A DNA stretch of 64,000 nt from Rhodospirillaceae bacterium SYSU D60007. GTDB taxonomy: Bacteria > Pseudomonadota > Alphaproteobacteria > Reyranellales > Reyranellaceae. The first letter of the stretch is position 1, and each line of letters starts with the position of its first letter. Below are positions 45,467 to 55,888 of the stretch, piece after piece. Position numbers and translations under genes: made by a program. The stretch lies in assembly GCA_003574685.1 (NCBI GenBank), contig QOCQ01000006.1, forward strand, positions 1-64,000. The letters are read 5' to 3'. A model generated the notes under the pieces. That model was not told the DNA's origin. It ran no database searches and saw only the letters and a list, made by a program, of their open reading frames with translations.

Positions 45467-46450
45467 GTGAGCCTGTTCGACTCGCCCATCCCCGGCATTG
45501 CGCTGAAATCCGTCACGGCCAACGGCATCGCCATGCGCTATGCCGAGACCGGCCAGGGTCCCCTGGTGCTGTTCTGTCACGGTTGGCCCGAGAGCTGGTA
45601 TTCGTGGCGCCACCAGTTACTGGCGCTGGGCACGGCCGGATTCCGCTGCGTGGCCCCTGATATGCGCGGCTATGGCGGCACCGACGCCCCGGCGGACATC
45701 GAGCAGTACACGATGCTGCACATCGTGGGCGACATGGTCGAGCTGGTGAAGCAGCTCGGTGAAAGGACGGCTGTCATCGTCGGCCACGACTGGGGTGCCC
45801 CGGCGGCATGGAACAGCGCCCTGCTGCGCCCCGACATTTTCCGCGCCGTGGTGGGCATGAGCGTGCCGTGGACGCCGTCCGGCTACACCGACTTCCTCTC
45901 GGCTCTGGCGAAGCGCGGCATCCGCAATTTCTATATCCAGTATTTCCAGACTCCGGGCGTGGCCGAGGCGGAGCTGGAACGCGACGTGCGCACCGCGCTG
46001 CGCCGCCTCTATTACACTGCCGGCGGCGAGATGAAGGAGCGCGGCAAGGGCTTCGCCCAGTTGCCCGAAGGCGCCGGCCTGCTGGACAACACCGTCGATC
46101 CGCCGGCCCTGCCGCCCTGGCTGAGCGAGGCCGACCTCGATTACTACACGGCGCAGTTCGCGCGCACGGGCTTCCGCGGCGGCCTGAACTGGTATCGCAA
46201 CCTGACGCGGAGCTGGTCGCTGTTCGGCCCCTGGCGCGGGCTGCCGATCCGCCAGCCCTCGCTGTTCATTGCCGGCAGCCGCGACGGCGTGCTGCGCTTC
46301 CCGGCCGCGCAGTCGCAGATCGACGCCTTCCCCACCACACTGCCCGGCCTGCGCGGCAGCCATATCCTCGAGGGCGCGGGCCACTGGATCCAGGGGGAGC
46401 GGCCCGAAGAGGTAAACCGCCTGCTGCTCGAATTCCTGAGAGGCCTTTGA
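45467..46450 (+). CDS. alpha/beta hydrolase, epoxide hydrolase-like
   Basis: A 327-residue hydrolase. HGWPESWYSWRHQL near residue 38 (oxyanion loop), GHDWGAPAAW near 105 with the Asp nucleophile expected of epoxide hydrolases, the AGSRDGV acid loop near 272 and GHWIQGERP histidine near 308 are all present. Soluble epoxide hydrolases convert epoxides to diols; haloalkane dehalogenase-like activity is the main alternative. GTG 45467 follows a GGAG site. Confidence 0.88.
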   Translation: MSLFDSPIPGIALKSVTANGIAMRYAETGQGPLVLFCHGWPESWYSWRHQLLALGTAGFRCVAPDMRGYGGTDAPADIEQYTMLHIVGDMVELVKQLGERTAVIVGHDWGAPAAWNSALLRPDIFRAVVGMSVPWTPSGYTDFLSALAKRGIRNFYIQYFQTPGVAEAELERDVRTALRRLYYTAGGEMKERGKGFAQLPEGAGLLDNTVDPPALPPWLSEADLDYYTAQFARTGFRGGLNWYRNLTRSWSLFGPWRGLPIRQPSLFIAGSRDGVLRFPAAQSQIDAFPTTLPGLRGSHILEGAGHWIQGERPEEVNRLLLEFLRGL

Positions 46451-46458
46451 CGCGGCCT

Positions 46459-49400
46459 CTAGGCAGCGACCTCGTTCGCGAGGCTGGCGCGGATGGAGGC
46501 CAGCGATGGCGGGCGGGCGATGGGCTGCAGCAGCTCCTTTCTCGCCTGCCACTCGGTCGCGGGGTCGAGCGCGGTGAGGAAACGGACTTCGCCGCCCGAC
46601 AGCAGGGCAACGGGAATACCATCGCGATAGAGCAGCCTGTTTCCCGTCAGCGCCGCGAGTTTCGGGCCGGGCGTCAGAATGCCCACGAGATTGAGCGGAT
46701 CGGCCCCGGAGACGGCGAGCCACTCCCCGGATGCCGCGCGCCGGCGTACGTCGCGCAAGGCGCCGATCGCCTCGGGCAGCGCAAACTGCTCGCCCGCGAA
46801 ACCTGCCACGAACCGCCCGCCGCGGATTTCGCCGCGGCTCTCCAGCCGGCGGTAGACGCGCAACAGGTCGCGCCACGGCGGCAGGAAGTCGGCCTCGCGT
46901 TCCAGCAGCCGCCAGAACACCGCGCCATAGCGGCGCAGCAATGTACGGGCCACATGCTCGACGTTGCCAGCTTCAGCGCTGGACCGGGCTTCCGCTGGCG
47001 GCTGCCGGCGGACCAGCGCCCAGCGGCCTGCGTCCTCGATGGCAAATGCGCCCCGCCGGCGCCGCCGTCCGCCGCTGCGGCGCTCGCTGGAGGGCACCAG
47101 CAGGGCGCGCAAGCCGCCAAAGCTGTCCGAGGTGACGAGGCCCAGGGCAACCAGCTCGCCCAGCGCCTCTTCGACCTGGGTCCGCAGCAGCCCGGTGCCG
47201 CTCACCAGCTCGTCGAGGAATGAAGCACCGTACGACCGGATGTGATCCAGCACCGCACGCGAGCGCGCGCCCGGCTGCACCTCATCGTCTTGCGGCGACA
47301 GCGATGTCCAGAGCGGCACATGGCGACGTTCAAGCAGCGTGATCGGCGTGGTGCGCACAGGCGACGCGCGCCCTTCGCCGCCGGCACGGCCGTTGCGCGG
47401 CCGCAGGCGGATCCAGGCGAGCTGGCCGGCAAGGCAGCGCTCGTCCAGCCACGCGGTCCTGTAGTCGGCAAGGCGCGCCGGCAGGATCTCGCTCTCCCAT
47501 GCCCCTGCGGCGGCCTCGAAGCCCTCGAGCTGGGCCACAATCGTGTCCAGCGCGCGCGGACCCTGCATGCGGGCATTGGCCGACACGCGCTGCCAGTCGA
47601 AGAGAAAGCGCAGGAAGTCCCGCGCCGCGACCGGCTCGATCTCGGCGCGCAGGCGGCGGATCGTGTAGCGATGAATGCGGCCCAGCAGCCGGCGCTCGCA
47701 CCACTGATCGGCATTGGCGCCCGGCATGAAGCGGCCGCGCATGGCGAAGCCTTCCATCTCCAGCGCCGCCAGCGCCGCAGCGATATCGGGCGGCGCGAGC
47801 CCCAGCGGCGCCGCCAGTGCCTCCTCGCTCACGGGGCCCAGCCCTTCGAGCCGGCCGCGGATGATCTCTACGAGCGCCTCATCGCATGACCAGGAATGCT
47901 CGCCCTGCCGCGCCGGTGCGCGGATCGCTGGCTGCGTCTCGATGCCCGGCCAGAGCGCCTCGAACTGGGCCACCCTTTCGGCCGCGACCCAGAGCGTGTC
48001 GCTGCCCACCGTCAGACGGCCCGCGCGTTTTTGCGCGGCGAGGTCGTTCAGCCAAGCCTGCCAGCCGGGCCCGGCCTGAGCTTCCGCGTCGGTCAGGAAG
48101 CCCAGCCACACCAGCGCATCGTGCAGCTCGTCAGCGTTGATGGCTTCGGGCCAGGCTTCCGCACGCACCCGCGCCACGGCATCGGCATCGAGGCGCCCGA
48201 GATCGGCGGCGTCTTCGGGCGACAGCCAGCGCCGCGCCATGACCGCCTGCGTGCGGCGCTCTTCCAGTGGCGCATCATCGAGGAAGGCGTAGGGCCGCGC
48301 GGACAGCACTTCGAGGGCAAGGGGTGAGGGCTGGGTCAGCTCGCACGTCACCACCTGGATCCTACCCTCTTGCAGCCCGGCAAGAAGACGTTCCAGTCCG
48401 TCGACGTCCATCCCTTCGGTGAGGCAATCGCGCAGCGCCTGTTGCACAAGGGGGTGATCCGGGATCTCGCGTTCTCCCGGCAGGTTCTCGGCGCAGGCAT
48501 TCTGGTCCGGGAACACGGCCCCCATGAGATCCTCGGCGCCCATGCGCGCAAGTTGCGGCGCCACCTTCTTGCCGCCGCGGAAGCGCGGCAGCGCCAGCGA
48601 AACACCGATGACCCAGCGCCAGCGCGTGGTGAACATGGGCGCGTCGAGTACGGCCTGCGTCAGCACCGTCCGCACGGAAGCCGGATGCAGATATCGCGCG
48701 ACCTCGTCCAGAGGGAAGCTGTGCGCCTCGGTCAGCGAGATGACGATATTGTCCTCGGTGGCTGCCGCCTGGAGCTCGAAATTGAACGTGCGGCAGAAGC
48801 GCTTGCGCAGCGCCAGCCCCCAGGCCCTGTTAAGCCGGCTGCCATAGGGAGAGTGCACGACAAGCTGCATGCCGCCGGCTTCGTCGAAGAAGCGTTCCAG
48901 CACGATGGTGTCCTGCGTCGGCAGGCAACCCAGCGCCGCGCGGCCGGCCTTGAGGTATTCAACAAGCTGCGCGGCGGCGGCGTGCACGATGCCGACTTCG
49001 TCGGCCAGCCACCGCAGGGCGCTTTCGCCGCCGGCGTCGCGCCGCAAGTGGCGCTCGATTTCGGTGCGCAGCCGCGAAACCGAGGCGGAGAGCTCGTCGC
49101 TGCGGCCCGGCGCCTCGCCCAGCCAGAACGGGATATTGGGCGCCTGTCCCTGCGCATCCTCGACCCGCACCACGCCGCGCTCGACCCGCTGGATGCGGTA
49201 GCTGTGGTTGCCGAGCTGGAAGACGTCGCCGGCCATGCTCTCGACGGCAAAATCCTCGTTGACCGAACCGATGACGTGGTTCTCCGGCTCCAGCAGCACC
49301 TGGTAATCGGCGTTGTCGGGAATGGTGCCGCCGGCGGTGAGCGCGGTCAGCCGCGCGCCGCGCCGCCCGCGCAGCAGCCGGTTCACCGCGTCATGGTGGA

Positions 49401-50820
49401 TCAGCGCGCCGCGGCGTCCGCGCCGCGTGCTGAAGCCCTCGGCCAGCATGTCAATGGCGGCATCGAAATCGGCGTGCGCGAGATTGCGATACGGCCAGGC
49501 GCGCCGCACCAGCCCATAGAGCGCATCCTCGTGCCATTCGCGTGCCGACACCTCGGCCACGATCTGCTGCGCCAGCACGTCGAGCGGCTGTTCGGGCACC
49601 GACAGGCGGTCAAGCTCGCCACGCCGCACGCTGTCGAGCAGCGCGGCGCATTCGACCAGCTCGTCGCGCGACAGCGGGAACAGGCGGCCCTTCGGTGTGC
49701 CGTCGACGGCATGGCCGGAACGGCCGACGCGCTGCAGGAAACTTGCGATCGATCGGGGCGAGCCCAGCTGGCAGACGAGATCGACATCGCCGATATCGAT
49801 GCCCAGTTCCAGCGAGGCGGTGGCGACCAGCGCCTTCAGCCTGCCATGCTTGAGCCGCTGTTCGGCATCGAAGCGCTGCTCCTTCGCGAGGCTGCCGTGA
49901 TGGGCCGTGACATGGCTTTCGCCCAGCAGCTCCGACAGCCGGCGCGTCACGCGCTCCGCGAGGCGCCGCGTATTGACGAAGATCAGCGTGGTGCGGTGCT
50001 GCTCGACCAGCGCCACCAGCCGGCGGTAGATCTGCTCCCACACCTCCATTGACATGACCGGCTCGAGCGGCGAGTCGGGCACTTCCAGCGCCAGGTCACG
50101 CGCGCGGTCGTGGCCCAGATCGACAATCTCGCAGTCGGGCGCGCCGAGAAACTGCGCCACCTTCTCGACCGGCCTTTGCGTCGCCGACAAGCCGATGCGC
50201 AGCAGGTGTCGGCCGCACAGCGCATCCAGCCGCTCCAGCGACAGCGCCAGATGGCTGCCGCGCTTGTTGGGCGCCAGCGCATGGATCTCATCGACGATGA
50301 CGGTGCGCGTCGTCGCCAGCATGCGCCGGCCGGACTCGGAGCCCAGCAGGATGTAAAGCGATTCCGGCGTCGTCACCACGATATGAGGCGGCCGGCGGCC
50401 CATGCTCTGGCGCTCGCCGGCGGGCGTGTCGCCGGTGCGCACCCAGGTGCGGATCGCGACTTCCGGCAGCCCGCGCGCTTTCAGCGCATCTGCGATGCCG
50501 GCCAGCGGGATCTCCAGATTGGCGTGGATGTCGTTGCTGAGCGCCTTGAGCGGCGACACATAGACGATCTGGGTTTCGTCCCGGAGTTCGCCCTCAAGGC
50601 GCTGCCGCACCAGATCATCAATGGCCGCCATGAACGCGGCCAGCGTCTTGCCTGACCCGGTCGGCGCCGCCACCAGCACCGGGCGGCCAGCCTTGATCGC
50701 CGGCCAGGCTTTCGCCTGCGCGACAGTCGGTGCCCGGAAACGGCCGGCGAACCAGGCGGCAACCGCGGGATGAAACAGCGAGCTCAAGGTCACGGCCGCG
50801 AAGATATGGGCGCCTTCCAC
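46459..50820 (-). CDS. lhr: Lhr-type SF2 DNA helicase
   Basis: A 1453-residue large helicase-related protein, full length. Walker A APTGSGKT at 52-59, DEIH box at 177-180, TTPESL near 150 and the motif VI arginines in QRVGRSGH are visible, followed by the winged-helix/Lhr core and the long C-terminal DUF/DNA-glycosylase-like half typical of the long Lhr form. Lhr unwinds 3'-tailed DNA and RNA-DNA hybrids and is linked to DNA repair. The usual ligase and phosphoesterase partners are not adjacent. Start 50820 assumed. Confidence 0.92.
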   Translation of the reverse strand: MEGAHIFAAVTLSSLFHPAVAAWFAGRFRAPTVAQAKAWPAIKAGRPVLVAAPTGSGKTLAAFMAAIDDLVRQRLEGELRDETQIVYVSPLKALSNDIHANLEIPLAGIADALKARGLPEVAIRTWVRTGDTPAGERQSMGRRPPHIVVTTPESLYILLGSESGRRMLATTRTVIVDEIHALAPNKRGSHLALSLERLDALCGRHLLRIGLSATQRPVEKVAQFLGAPDCEIVDLGHDRARDLALEVPDSPLEPVMSMEVWEQIYRRLVALVEQHRTTLIFVNTRRLAERVTRRLSELLGESHVTAHHGSLAKEQRFDAEQRLKHGRLKALVATASLELGIDIGDVDLVCQLGSPRSIASFLQRVGRSGHAVDGTPKGRLFPLSRDELVECAALLDSVRRGELDRLSVPEQPLDVLAQQIVAEVSAREWHEDALYGLVRRAWPYRNLAHADFDAAIDMLAEGFSTRRGRRGALIHHDAVNRLLRGRRGARLTALTAGGTIPDNADYQVLLEPENHVIGSVNEDFAVESMAGDVFQLGNHSYRIQRVERGVVRVEDAQGQAPNIPFWLGEAPGRSDELSASVSRLRTEIERHLRRDAGGESALRWLADEVGIVHAAAAQLVEYLKAGRAALGCLPTQDTIVLERFFDEAGGMQLVVHSPYGSRLNRAWGLALRKRFCRTFNFELQAAATEDNIVISLTEAHSFPLDEVARYLHPASVRTVLTQAVLDAPMFTTRWRWVIGVSLALPRFRGGKKVAPQLARMGAEDLMGAVFPDQNACAENLPGEREIPDHPLVQQALRDCLTEGMDVDGLERLLAGLQEGRIQVVTCELTQPSPLALEVLSARPYAFLDDAPLEERRTQAVMARRWLSPEDAADLGRLDADAVARVRAEAWPEAINADELHDALVWLGFLTDAEAQAGPGWQAWLNDLAAQKRAGRLTVGSDTLWVAAERVAQFEALWPGIETQPAIRAPARQGEHSWSCDEALVEIIRGRLEGLGPVSEEALAAPLGLAPPDIAAALAALEMEGFAMRGRFMPGANADQWCERRLLGRIHRYTIRRLRAEIEPVAARDFLRFLFDWQRVSANARMQGPRALDTIVAQLEGFEAAAGAWESEILPARLADYRTAWLDERCLAGQLAWIRLRPRNGRAGGEGRASPVRTTPITLLERRHVPLWTSLSPQDDEVQPGARSRAVLDHIRSYGASFLDELVSGTGLLRTQVEEALGELVALGLVTSDSFGGLRALLVPSSERRSGGRRRRRGAFAIEDAGRWALVRRQPPAEARSSAEAGNVEHVARTLLRRYGAVFWRLLEREADFLPPWRDLLRVYRRLESRGEIRGGRFVAGFAGEQFALPEAIGALRDVRRRAASGEWLAVSGADPLNLVGILTPGPKLAALTGNRLLYRDGIPVALLSGGEVRFLTALDPATEWQARKELLQPIARPPSLASIRASLANEVAA

Positions 50821-50897
50821 GCCCGAATCAACATGCGAACCCGATTACCCGGCTCCTACCGGCTCGCTTTGCTGATGGAATCTGGTTTCAGAGAATC

Positions 50898-50987
50898 GCT
50901 TCATGGTGAGCCTGTCGAACCATGAAGCGAACCGCACTTGGCATGGTGCGACGCCTTCATGGTTCGACAAAGCTCACCATGAAGGCT
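50898..50987. repeat. family C palindromic repeat, copy 1
   Basis: Two arms, CTTCATGGTGAGCCTGTCGA and its near-complement TTCGACAAAGCTCACCATGAAG, each itself containing the inverted pair TTCATGGT/ACCATGAA, around a 35-base centre. The second copy is at 59460. It lies between lhr and the dehydrogenase gene. Confidence 0.85.
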
Positions 50988-51016
50988 ATCTCCGATGTTG
51001 TGCGGATGCCGTGCGG

Positions 51017-52111
51017 TCATACCCCCGACAACGCGCGGATTTCGGCGTCGGTCAGGCCGACCAGGCGGGCGGTGTCGGAGAGCTGGTTCCAGGTGGTGTC
51101 GTCGATGGCGATGCCCTTGCCCAGGCGCTGGGCGCGGCGCATCCGTTCGGGCTCGCCCGGCACCAGCACCGCCTCGACGCCGGGCTGCGGGCGGGACGAT
51201 TTCACCCAGGCGATGAAATCCTGCGTGTCCTGCTGCCAGACCTCGCTGCCGCCCAGCTTCGCGGGGTCGATGACGATCGACAGCATGTTGTTCACGATGT
51301 CGCCGGAGTTGGCCTTGATGGTCTTGGGCGAATGCGTCAGGCCGCCGGTCAGCGCGCCGGCAAGGATGTCGCAGATCACCGCCAGCCCGCCGCCCTTGTG
51401 CAGGCCGAAGGGCAGGATGGCGCCGAACGGACCATTGCCCCACATCACCCCCGGATCGGTCGTGGGATTGCCTTCGTGGTCGATCAGCAGGCCGGCTTCC
51501 ATTGCCTCGCGCTTGTTGTAGGCCACGCGCACCTTGCCCATCGCCACCTGGCTGGTGGCGAAGTCGAGCACGATGTGCTCGCCGCCCGGCGGGCCCGGGA
51601 TAGTGCAGCAATAGGGATTGGTGGTGAACCGCGGCTCGGCGCCCCCGAAGGGCGCCACCAGCGATTTGTGACCGTGCACGTTAACATAGTGGGTCGAGAT
51701 CATGCCGGCATCGGCGCATTGCTCGCCCCACGCGCCGATACGCCCGATATGGTGACAGTTGCGCAGACCGACGACGCAGACCCCGTGCTCTCGTGCGCGT
51801 TCGATGCCGAACTGCATGGCCTCGCGCGCCACCACCTGGCCATAGCCCTTGTTGCCATCGACCGTGATCACCGGCCCATGATCGAGCACGATCGTGGCGT
51901 GCCCGTTGCGGTGGCAGTTCCCCGCGCGGGTATTCTCGATGTAGCGCGGAATCATGCCGACGCCGTGGCTGTCATGTCCGAACAAATTGGCCAGCACGAG
52001 GTTCTCGGCGACGAGCGCCGCCTCGGCCGGATCGCTGCCATCGCGCTCGCAGATCGCCTTGACGAAGTCGGCAAGCCGATCCGCCCGCACGATCACTTCA
52101 CCGACTGCCAT
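51017..52111 (-). CDS. Ldh family malate/L-lactate dehydrogenase-like oxidoreductase
   Basis: A 364-residue NAD(P)-dependent enzyme of the Ldh2/YbiC/ComC superfamily (not the classical LDH fold). Recognised from FGHDSHGVGMIPRYIE near residue 48, the substrate histidine context RNCHHIGRIGAWGEQCA near 118 and HKSLVAPFGGAEPRFTTNP near 150. Members use malate, L-lactate, sulfolactate, ureidoglycolate and other 2-hydroxyacids; the substrate is open. ATG 52111 is used. The enoyl-CoA hydratase gene ends 19 bases before its start. Confidence 0.88.
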   Translation of the reverse strand: MAVGEVIVRADRLADFVKAICERDGSDPAEAALVAENLVLANLFGHDSHGVGMIPRYIENTRAGNCHRNGHATIVLDHGPVITVDGNKGYGQVVAREAMQFGIERAREHGVCVVGLRNCHHIGRIGAWGEQCADAGMISTHYVNVHGHKSLVAPFGGAEPRFTTNPYCCTIPGPPGGEHIVLDFATSQVAMGKVRVAYNKREAMEAGLLIDHEGNPTTDPGVMWGNGPFGAILPFGLHKGGGLAVICDILAGALTGGLTHSPKTIKANSGDIVNNMLSIVIDPAKLGGSEVWQQDTQDFIAWVKSSRPQPGVEAVLVPGEPERMRRAQRLGKGIAIDDTTWNQLSDTARLVGLTDAEIRALSGV

Positions 52112-52130
52112 CTGAAACTCCCTTCCTTGC

Positions 52131-52928
52131 TCATCCCGGATACCAGCGCGGCGGACGCCGCTCGCGGAAGCTTTCCAGCCCCTCGGCCGCCTCCGCCGAG
52201 CGCCGCTGGGCGGCATGCTGGCGCACCAGCCCGTCATAGGCGACATCGCCGACATCGAGCCCGGCATAGGCGCGCGCCACTGCCTTGGTTTGGGCGCAGG
52301 CATCGCGGGCGCTCATCAGCAGCATGTCGACGAACCGCGCCGCCACCGTTTCCAGCTCGGTGGCGGGGCAGACCTCATGCACCAGCCCCAGCCGTTGCGC
52401 CTGGGCCGCACCGAAGCGCTCGCAGGTAAGCGCATAGCGCCGGACCTGCCGCACGCCCATGGCGGCGTTGAGCTGCGGCACGATGATGCCCGGCATCAGC
52501 CCCCAGCGTGCCTCGGAGATCGAGAACATCGCATCCTCGGCGGCGATCACCAGATCGCAGGCGGCGATGATCCCCGTGCCGCCGCCGAAGCAGCCACCCT
52601 GCACCAGGGCAATTGTCGGTACGGCGGCCGCGTCCAGCCGGCGGATGGCGTCGGCCGTGGCGCGCGAAACGCGCAAATTTTCCGCCTCCGAGTCGGCCGC
52701 GACCCGGTGAATCCAGGCGAGATCGGCGCCCGCCTGGAAATGCCGTCCGTTGCCGCGCAGCACGATGGCGCGCAGCGTTACCACTTTCTCCAGTGCGTCC
52801 ATCGCTTCGTGCAGGCCGGCGATCATGCCGTCATCATAGGCGTTGTTCACCTGCGGCCGGTTGAGCGTCACGCTGGCAACGCCGCGGGCATCGGTGGCCC
52901 ACAGCACGGGCTTGTCGCTGGCGCTCAT
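52131..52928 (-). CDS. enoyl-CoA hydratase/isomerase family protein
   Basis: A 265-residue crotonase-fold enzyme. The oxyanion segments GRHFQAGADLAWI near residue 62 and GGCFGGGTGIIAACDLVIA near 110 are typical, and the ISEARWGLMPG loop gives the expected active-site glutamate. Sequence flavour is close to methylglutaconyl-CoA hydratase-type members but substrate cannot be fixed. It is part of a minus-strand run with the dehydrogenase gene. Confidence 0.88.
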   Translation of the reverse strand: MSASDKPVLWATDARGVASVTLNRPQVNNAYDDGMIAGLHEAMDALEKVVTLRAIVLRGNGRHFQAGADLAWIHRVAADSEAENLRVSRATADAIRRLDAAAVPTIALVQGGCFGGGTGIIAACDLVIAAEDAMFSISEARWGLMPGIIVPQLNAAMGVRQVRRYALTCERFGAAQAQRLGLVHEVCPATELETVAARFVDMLLMSARDACAQTKAVARAYAGLDVGDVAYDGLVRQHAAQRRSAEAAEGLESFRERRPPRWYPG

Positions 52929-52938
52929 CGCATCCTCC

Positions 52939-53730
52939 TCAGGGCAGCCGGTTCTCGATGACGATGAACCAGGGTCGCTCGATGGTGCGCACCGGATGGC
53001 CGCGCGCGTCGATCGGCACCAGCGATTTCGTCACCGTGTCCTGCACATTGCCACCAATGGCCGTGAGCGTACGGCGTTTCACGTCAACCGCCACGACGAA
53101 GTCGCAATGGCCGTATTGCATATCATCCAGCGCTGCGTCCCAGGCCGCGAGCGCCTGCCTTCCGGCTGGCAGAAAGATCACCTTCAGAACCGCCTCGCGC
53201 GCGCCCCGGCGGTTGGCGCAGATCAGATCGCCCGGCCTGGGTGCGCGCGTCTCCAGCGGATGCGGCACGAACAGCGGCTGCTCGCGCCGCTTCGGCGCCG
53301 CCTGCCAGGCGCGGTGGCGATGCAGGATGTCCCTGAGATAGGCCGAGTGCAGCGGATCGAACCGGAAGTCGTAGGGCTGTATGCCGACGGCGCGCAGCGC
53401 ACCGGAGACGAACACCGCCGACCAGGCATTGTCGCAGACCGGCGGCTTCGACGGATCGGTTGCACCGGAGAGCTCCGATTTTTCCGTGGCACCGGCCGCG
53501 GCCCAGTAGAGGGCGCGGATGTGGGTGCAGAACCGCTGCTCTGGCGACACGCCGTCGGGCCAGCGGGCGGGGTCAGGCGGGCCCACGCGGCGAAGATCCA
53601 CGACGTGGCCGCGCCGTTCGTCGCCGAAGAAGCGCCATTCGCGGTCAAGCCAGGCCAGCAGCGCCTGGCGCGTTCCCGGCATGTAGCGGTCGCGCGCATC
53701 GCCGGTGCGCTCCGGGGCGGGTGGAACCAC
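52939..53730 (-). CDS. DUF2272 family lipoprotein, start uncertain
   Basis: 263 residues from GTG 53730. The domain (DNAWSAVFVSGALRAVGI, later ETRAPRPGDLICANR and FVVAVDVKRRTLTAIGGN) fits DUF2272, a CHAP/NlpC-like fold with a conserved cysteine and histidines. In frame directly upstream the sequence encodes a hydrophobic stretch and a lipobox ending LAAC (codons 53734-53769), so the true protein is probably a lipoprotein starting earlier. However no ATG, GTG or TTG lies in frame before it; only CTG or ATC codons are available after the LysR stop. A sequencing error or a rare start codon are the options. Confidence 0.75.
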   Translation of the reverse strand: MVPPAPERTGDARDRYMPGTRQALLAWLDREWRFFGDERRGHVVDLRRVGPPDPARWPDGVSPEQRFCTHIRALYWAAAGATEKSELSGATDPSKPPVCDNAWSAVFVSGALRAVGIQPYDFRFDPLHSAYLRDILHRHRAWQAAPKRREQPLFVPHPLETRAPRPGDLICANRRGAREAVLKVIFLPAGRQALAAWDAALDDMQYGHCDFVVAVDVKRRTLTAIGGNVQDTVTKSLVPIDARGHPVRTIERPWFIVIENRLP

Positions 53731-53788
53731 CGTGCAGGCGGCGAGTGCCAGTATCAGGGCCAGGCACAGGTACTGAAACGGCCGGATG

Positions 53789-54697
53789 TCACATCTCCCA
53801 CGGCGGCGGATCGAACTTGGCCGACAGGTAGTCGACGAACGCCGTCACCTTGGGCGGCAGCAGGCGGCGATGCGGATAGACGGCGTGTATCGGCACGGCG
53901 TCGTCAGGCGTGAACGGGCCCAGGATCTGCTTCAGCCGCCCCTCGCGGATCGCCCGCGCCACGGTCAGCCGCGTCAGGCGCACGATGCCGACGCCGGCCT
54001 CGGCCAGATGATAGAGCATGTCGCCGTCGTCGGCCCGGCAATTGCCGCGCACCGACACCTCGCGCAGCTCGCCGTTGATGACGAACGGCCAGCGGTTCAT
54101 GTGCATGCGATCGCGGAAGCCCAGGCAGTTGTGCTGCGGCAGCTCGTCGGGATGCGTGGGCTCGCCGTGCTGCGCCAGATAGGAAGGCGCGGCCACCACC
54201 ACGCGCCGGTCCTCGCCGATCTTGCGCGCCACGAAGCTGGAGTCGGCCAGCGCGCCGATGCGGAAGGCGACGTCGAAGCCCTCCTGCACCAGATCGACGA
54301 CGCGGTCGGTGAAGGACAGGTCGAGCTCGATCGCGGGATGCGTCTTCAGGAACTCCGGCACCAGCGGCAGGATCTGGTGCGAGCCGAAGGCCAGCGACGT
54401 GGTGACTTTCAGCAGTCCGCGTGCCTTGCCGCCCTGCTGGCCTATGGCCGCTTCCGCCGCCTCGACATCGGCGATGATGCGCGCCGCGTCGCGGTAGAAC
54501 GCTTCGCCCGCTTCGGTCAGCGCCAGCTTGCGCGTGGTGCGGTTGAACAGCCGCACACCCAGCCGCTCCTCCAGCCGGGTGACGAGCTTGCTGATGGCCG
54601 ACGGTGTGAGCCCAAGCTGCGGCGCGGCGGCGGAGAAGCCGTTGGCCTCGACCACCTTCACAAAGGCCGCCATGTCGCCGATCCGGTCCATTCCCAC
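53789..54697 (-). CDS. LysR family transcriptional regulator
   Basis: A 302-residue LysR-type regulator. The winged helix is at residues 5-65 (GFSAAAPQLGLTPSAISKLVTRLEERLG, with VRLFNRTTRKLALTEAG), followed by a periplasmic-binding-protein-like effector domain. It is divergent from the DinB gene, its likely target in the usual LysR pattern. Downstream the DUF2272 reading frame runs out of its 3' end. ATG 54697 or 54691. Confidence 0.9.
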   Translation of the reverse strand: MGMDRIGDMAAFVKVVEANGFSAAAPQLGLTPSAISKLVTRLEERLGVRLFNRTTRKLALTEAGEAFYRDAARIIADVEAAEAAIGQQGGKARGLLKVTTSLAFGSHQILPLVPEFLKTHPAIELDLSFTDRVVDLVQEGFDVAFRIGALADSSFVARKIGEDRRVVVAAPSYLAQHGEPTHPDELPQHNCLGFRDRMHMNRWPFVINGELREVSVRGNCRADDGDMLYHLAEAGVGIVRLTRLTVARAIREGRLKQILGPFTPDDAVPIHAVYPHRRLLPPKVTAFVDYLSAKFDPPPWEM

Positions 54698-54784
54698 GCG
54701 ATTATTGAACGCAATTCACCATGGACCGGATTTTGACCGGTATTATAGGCGAATCAATCCTGAACTACGCTGAACGGGTGGGAG

Positions 54785-55294
54785 ATGACCAGTCCGGAAG
54801 TCTGGCGGCAGTATGCCCGCTACAACACGCTGGCGAACGGGCGTCTGTATGACGCCTGTGCGACGCTCGACGACGCGGCGCGCCAGCGCGATGTCGGCGC
54901 GTTCTTCGGCAGCCTCCACGGCACGCTGAACCACCTCCTGCTGGGCGACCGCATCTGGATGGCGCGCTTCGAGGGCAACAGCCATCCCTCCACCGGCCTC
55001 GACGCCATTCTTTACGACGATTTCGCTGCGCTGCGCGCCGCGCGCGAAGCCATGGACGGGCGCATCGAGGCGTTCTTCGCCGCGCCGCCCGAAGGGTTCT
55101 GGAACCAGCCGATCCGGTACCTCAACAACGAAGGCCGCGCGTTCGAGGACCCGCCGCAGCTCCTGGTGCCACATTTCTTCAATCACCAGACCCACCACCG
55201 CGGCCAGGCCCACGGTCTTTTGTCGCTGCTCAGCCTGGGTCGCCGCACCCCCGTCCTCGACCTCCACCGCGTCCTCAAGCCCGATCCGTGCTGA
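54785..55294 (+). CDS. DinB family protein
   Basis: A 169-residue DinB/YfiT-type four-helix bundle. Metal-binding histidines are in HGTLNHLLLGDRIWM near residue 45 and HFFNHQTHHRGQ near 135. Members include thiol-dependent enzymes and DNA-damage-induced proteins; no specific activity can be given. It starts 88 bases from the divergent LysR gene. Confidence 0.85.
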   Translation: MTSPEVWRQYARYNTLANGRLYDACATLDDAARQRDVGAFFGSLHGTLNHLLLGDRIWMARFEGNSHPSTGLDAILYDDFAALRAAREAMDGRIEAFFAAPPEGFWNQPIRYLNNEGRAFEDPPQLLVPHFFNHQTHHRGQAHGLLSLLSLGRRTPVLDLHRVLKPDPC

Positions 55295-55313
55295 GCGCCA
55301 TAGTTGAAGCCTG

Positions 55314-55413
55314 CTGGGAGCGCGGGCATCCTGCCCGCATCGCCCGTAGCGCAAGCGAAGGGCGAGAACACCTCGGCGCTGCGCGCCGATGCGGGCAAGA
55401 TGCCCGCGCTCCC
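55314..55413. repeat. family B palindromic repeat, copy 3
   Basis: About 100 bases with ends TGGGAGCGCGGGCATCCTGC and GATGCCCGCGCTCCCA, clearly the same family as 22910 and 25055, with one internal small deletion. It lies 20 bases after the DinB gene at the start of the accessory stretch. Confidence 0.9.
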
Positions 55414-55495
55414 AGCGGAACGACAGATCTGGGCCATTAAAGTTTTCGGTGCCGAAAGTCACAACGGACGGAAGACTCCTGAAGGAGACCGCGCG

Positions 55496-55690
55496 ATGAG
55501 CCGGACGACAAGCACGCGCGTCTGAAGGCTTTGGCTAGGCGGCGTGGCACCAGCGTCAACAGACTGATGGAAGAGATGGCCACGGTGATCCTGGCCGAGT
55601 TCGATGCAGAAACCCGCTTTCTGGCACGGGCGGCGCGCGGCCGTGGGAAGACGGCACGGGGGCTTGCGCTCCTCGAAAAAGGCTGGCGGC
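55496..55690 (+). pseudogene. degenerate RHH antitoxin gene (HicB/CopG-like)
   Basis: Codons 55498-55690 spell the core of a ribbon-helix-helix antitoxin: DDKHARLKALARRRGTSVNR, then LMEEMATVILAEFDAETRF and an arginine-rich tail. The ribosome-binding site AAGGAG (55482-55487) and ATG 55496 survive, but reading from that ATG goes out of frame at once and stops after 9 codons. The first beta-strand that should follow the start is missing, so a small deletion with frameshift has destroyed the gene. The tail runs into a family D repeat, and no toxin gene remains. Confidence 0.65.
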
Positions 55691-55709
55691 TCGTAGTGTT
55701 GTGCTCTCC

Positions 55710-55813
55710 GGTCATCCAGAGCGCCAGCGAGGGATCTCCCGCGGATGACGCACGGTGCATCTGGCCGCGGAGATCGCGCACTGGCGCTCGGGATGATGGG
55801 ATGCAGTTCAGAC
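55710..55813. repeat. family D repeat, copy 1
   Basis: A degenerate palindromic stretch beginning GTCATCCAGAGCGCCAGCGA and ending CGCTCGGGATGATGGGATGC, with CACGGTGCATCTGG in the middle. A related stretch at 58087-58180 shares the GCGAGGGATCT / CACGGTGTGTCTGG core. Confidence 0.6.
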
Positions 55814-55888
55814 CACTCCCTGCCGCAACAAGCGCCTGCTGTGGCAGGCCTTCAATCAGGAGAACGGACCTATGAGCATGAAATCCCA

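Noticed and set aside
48370-50052. Long plus-strand open frame (560 codons) inside lhr
   Set aside because: Antisense to conserved helicase motifs, no domain seen, no ribosome-binding site.
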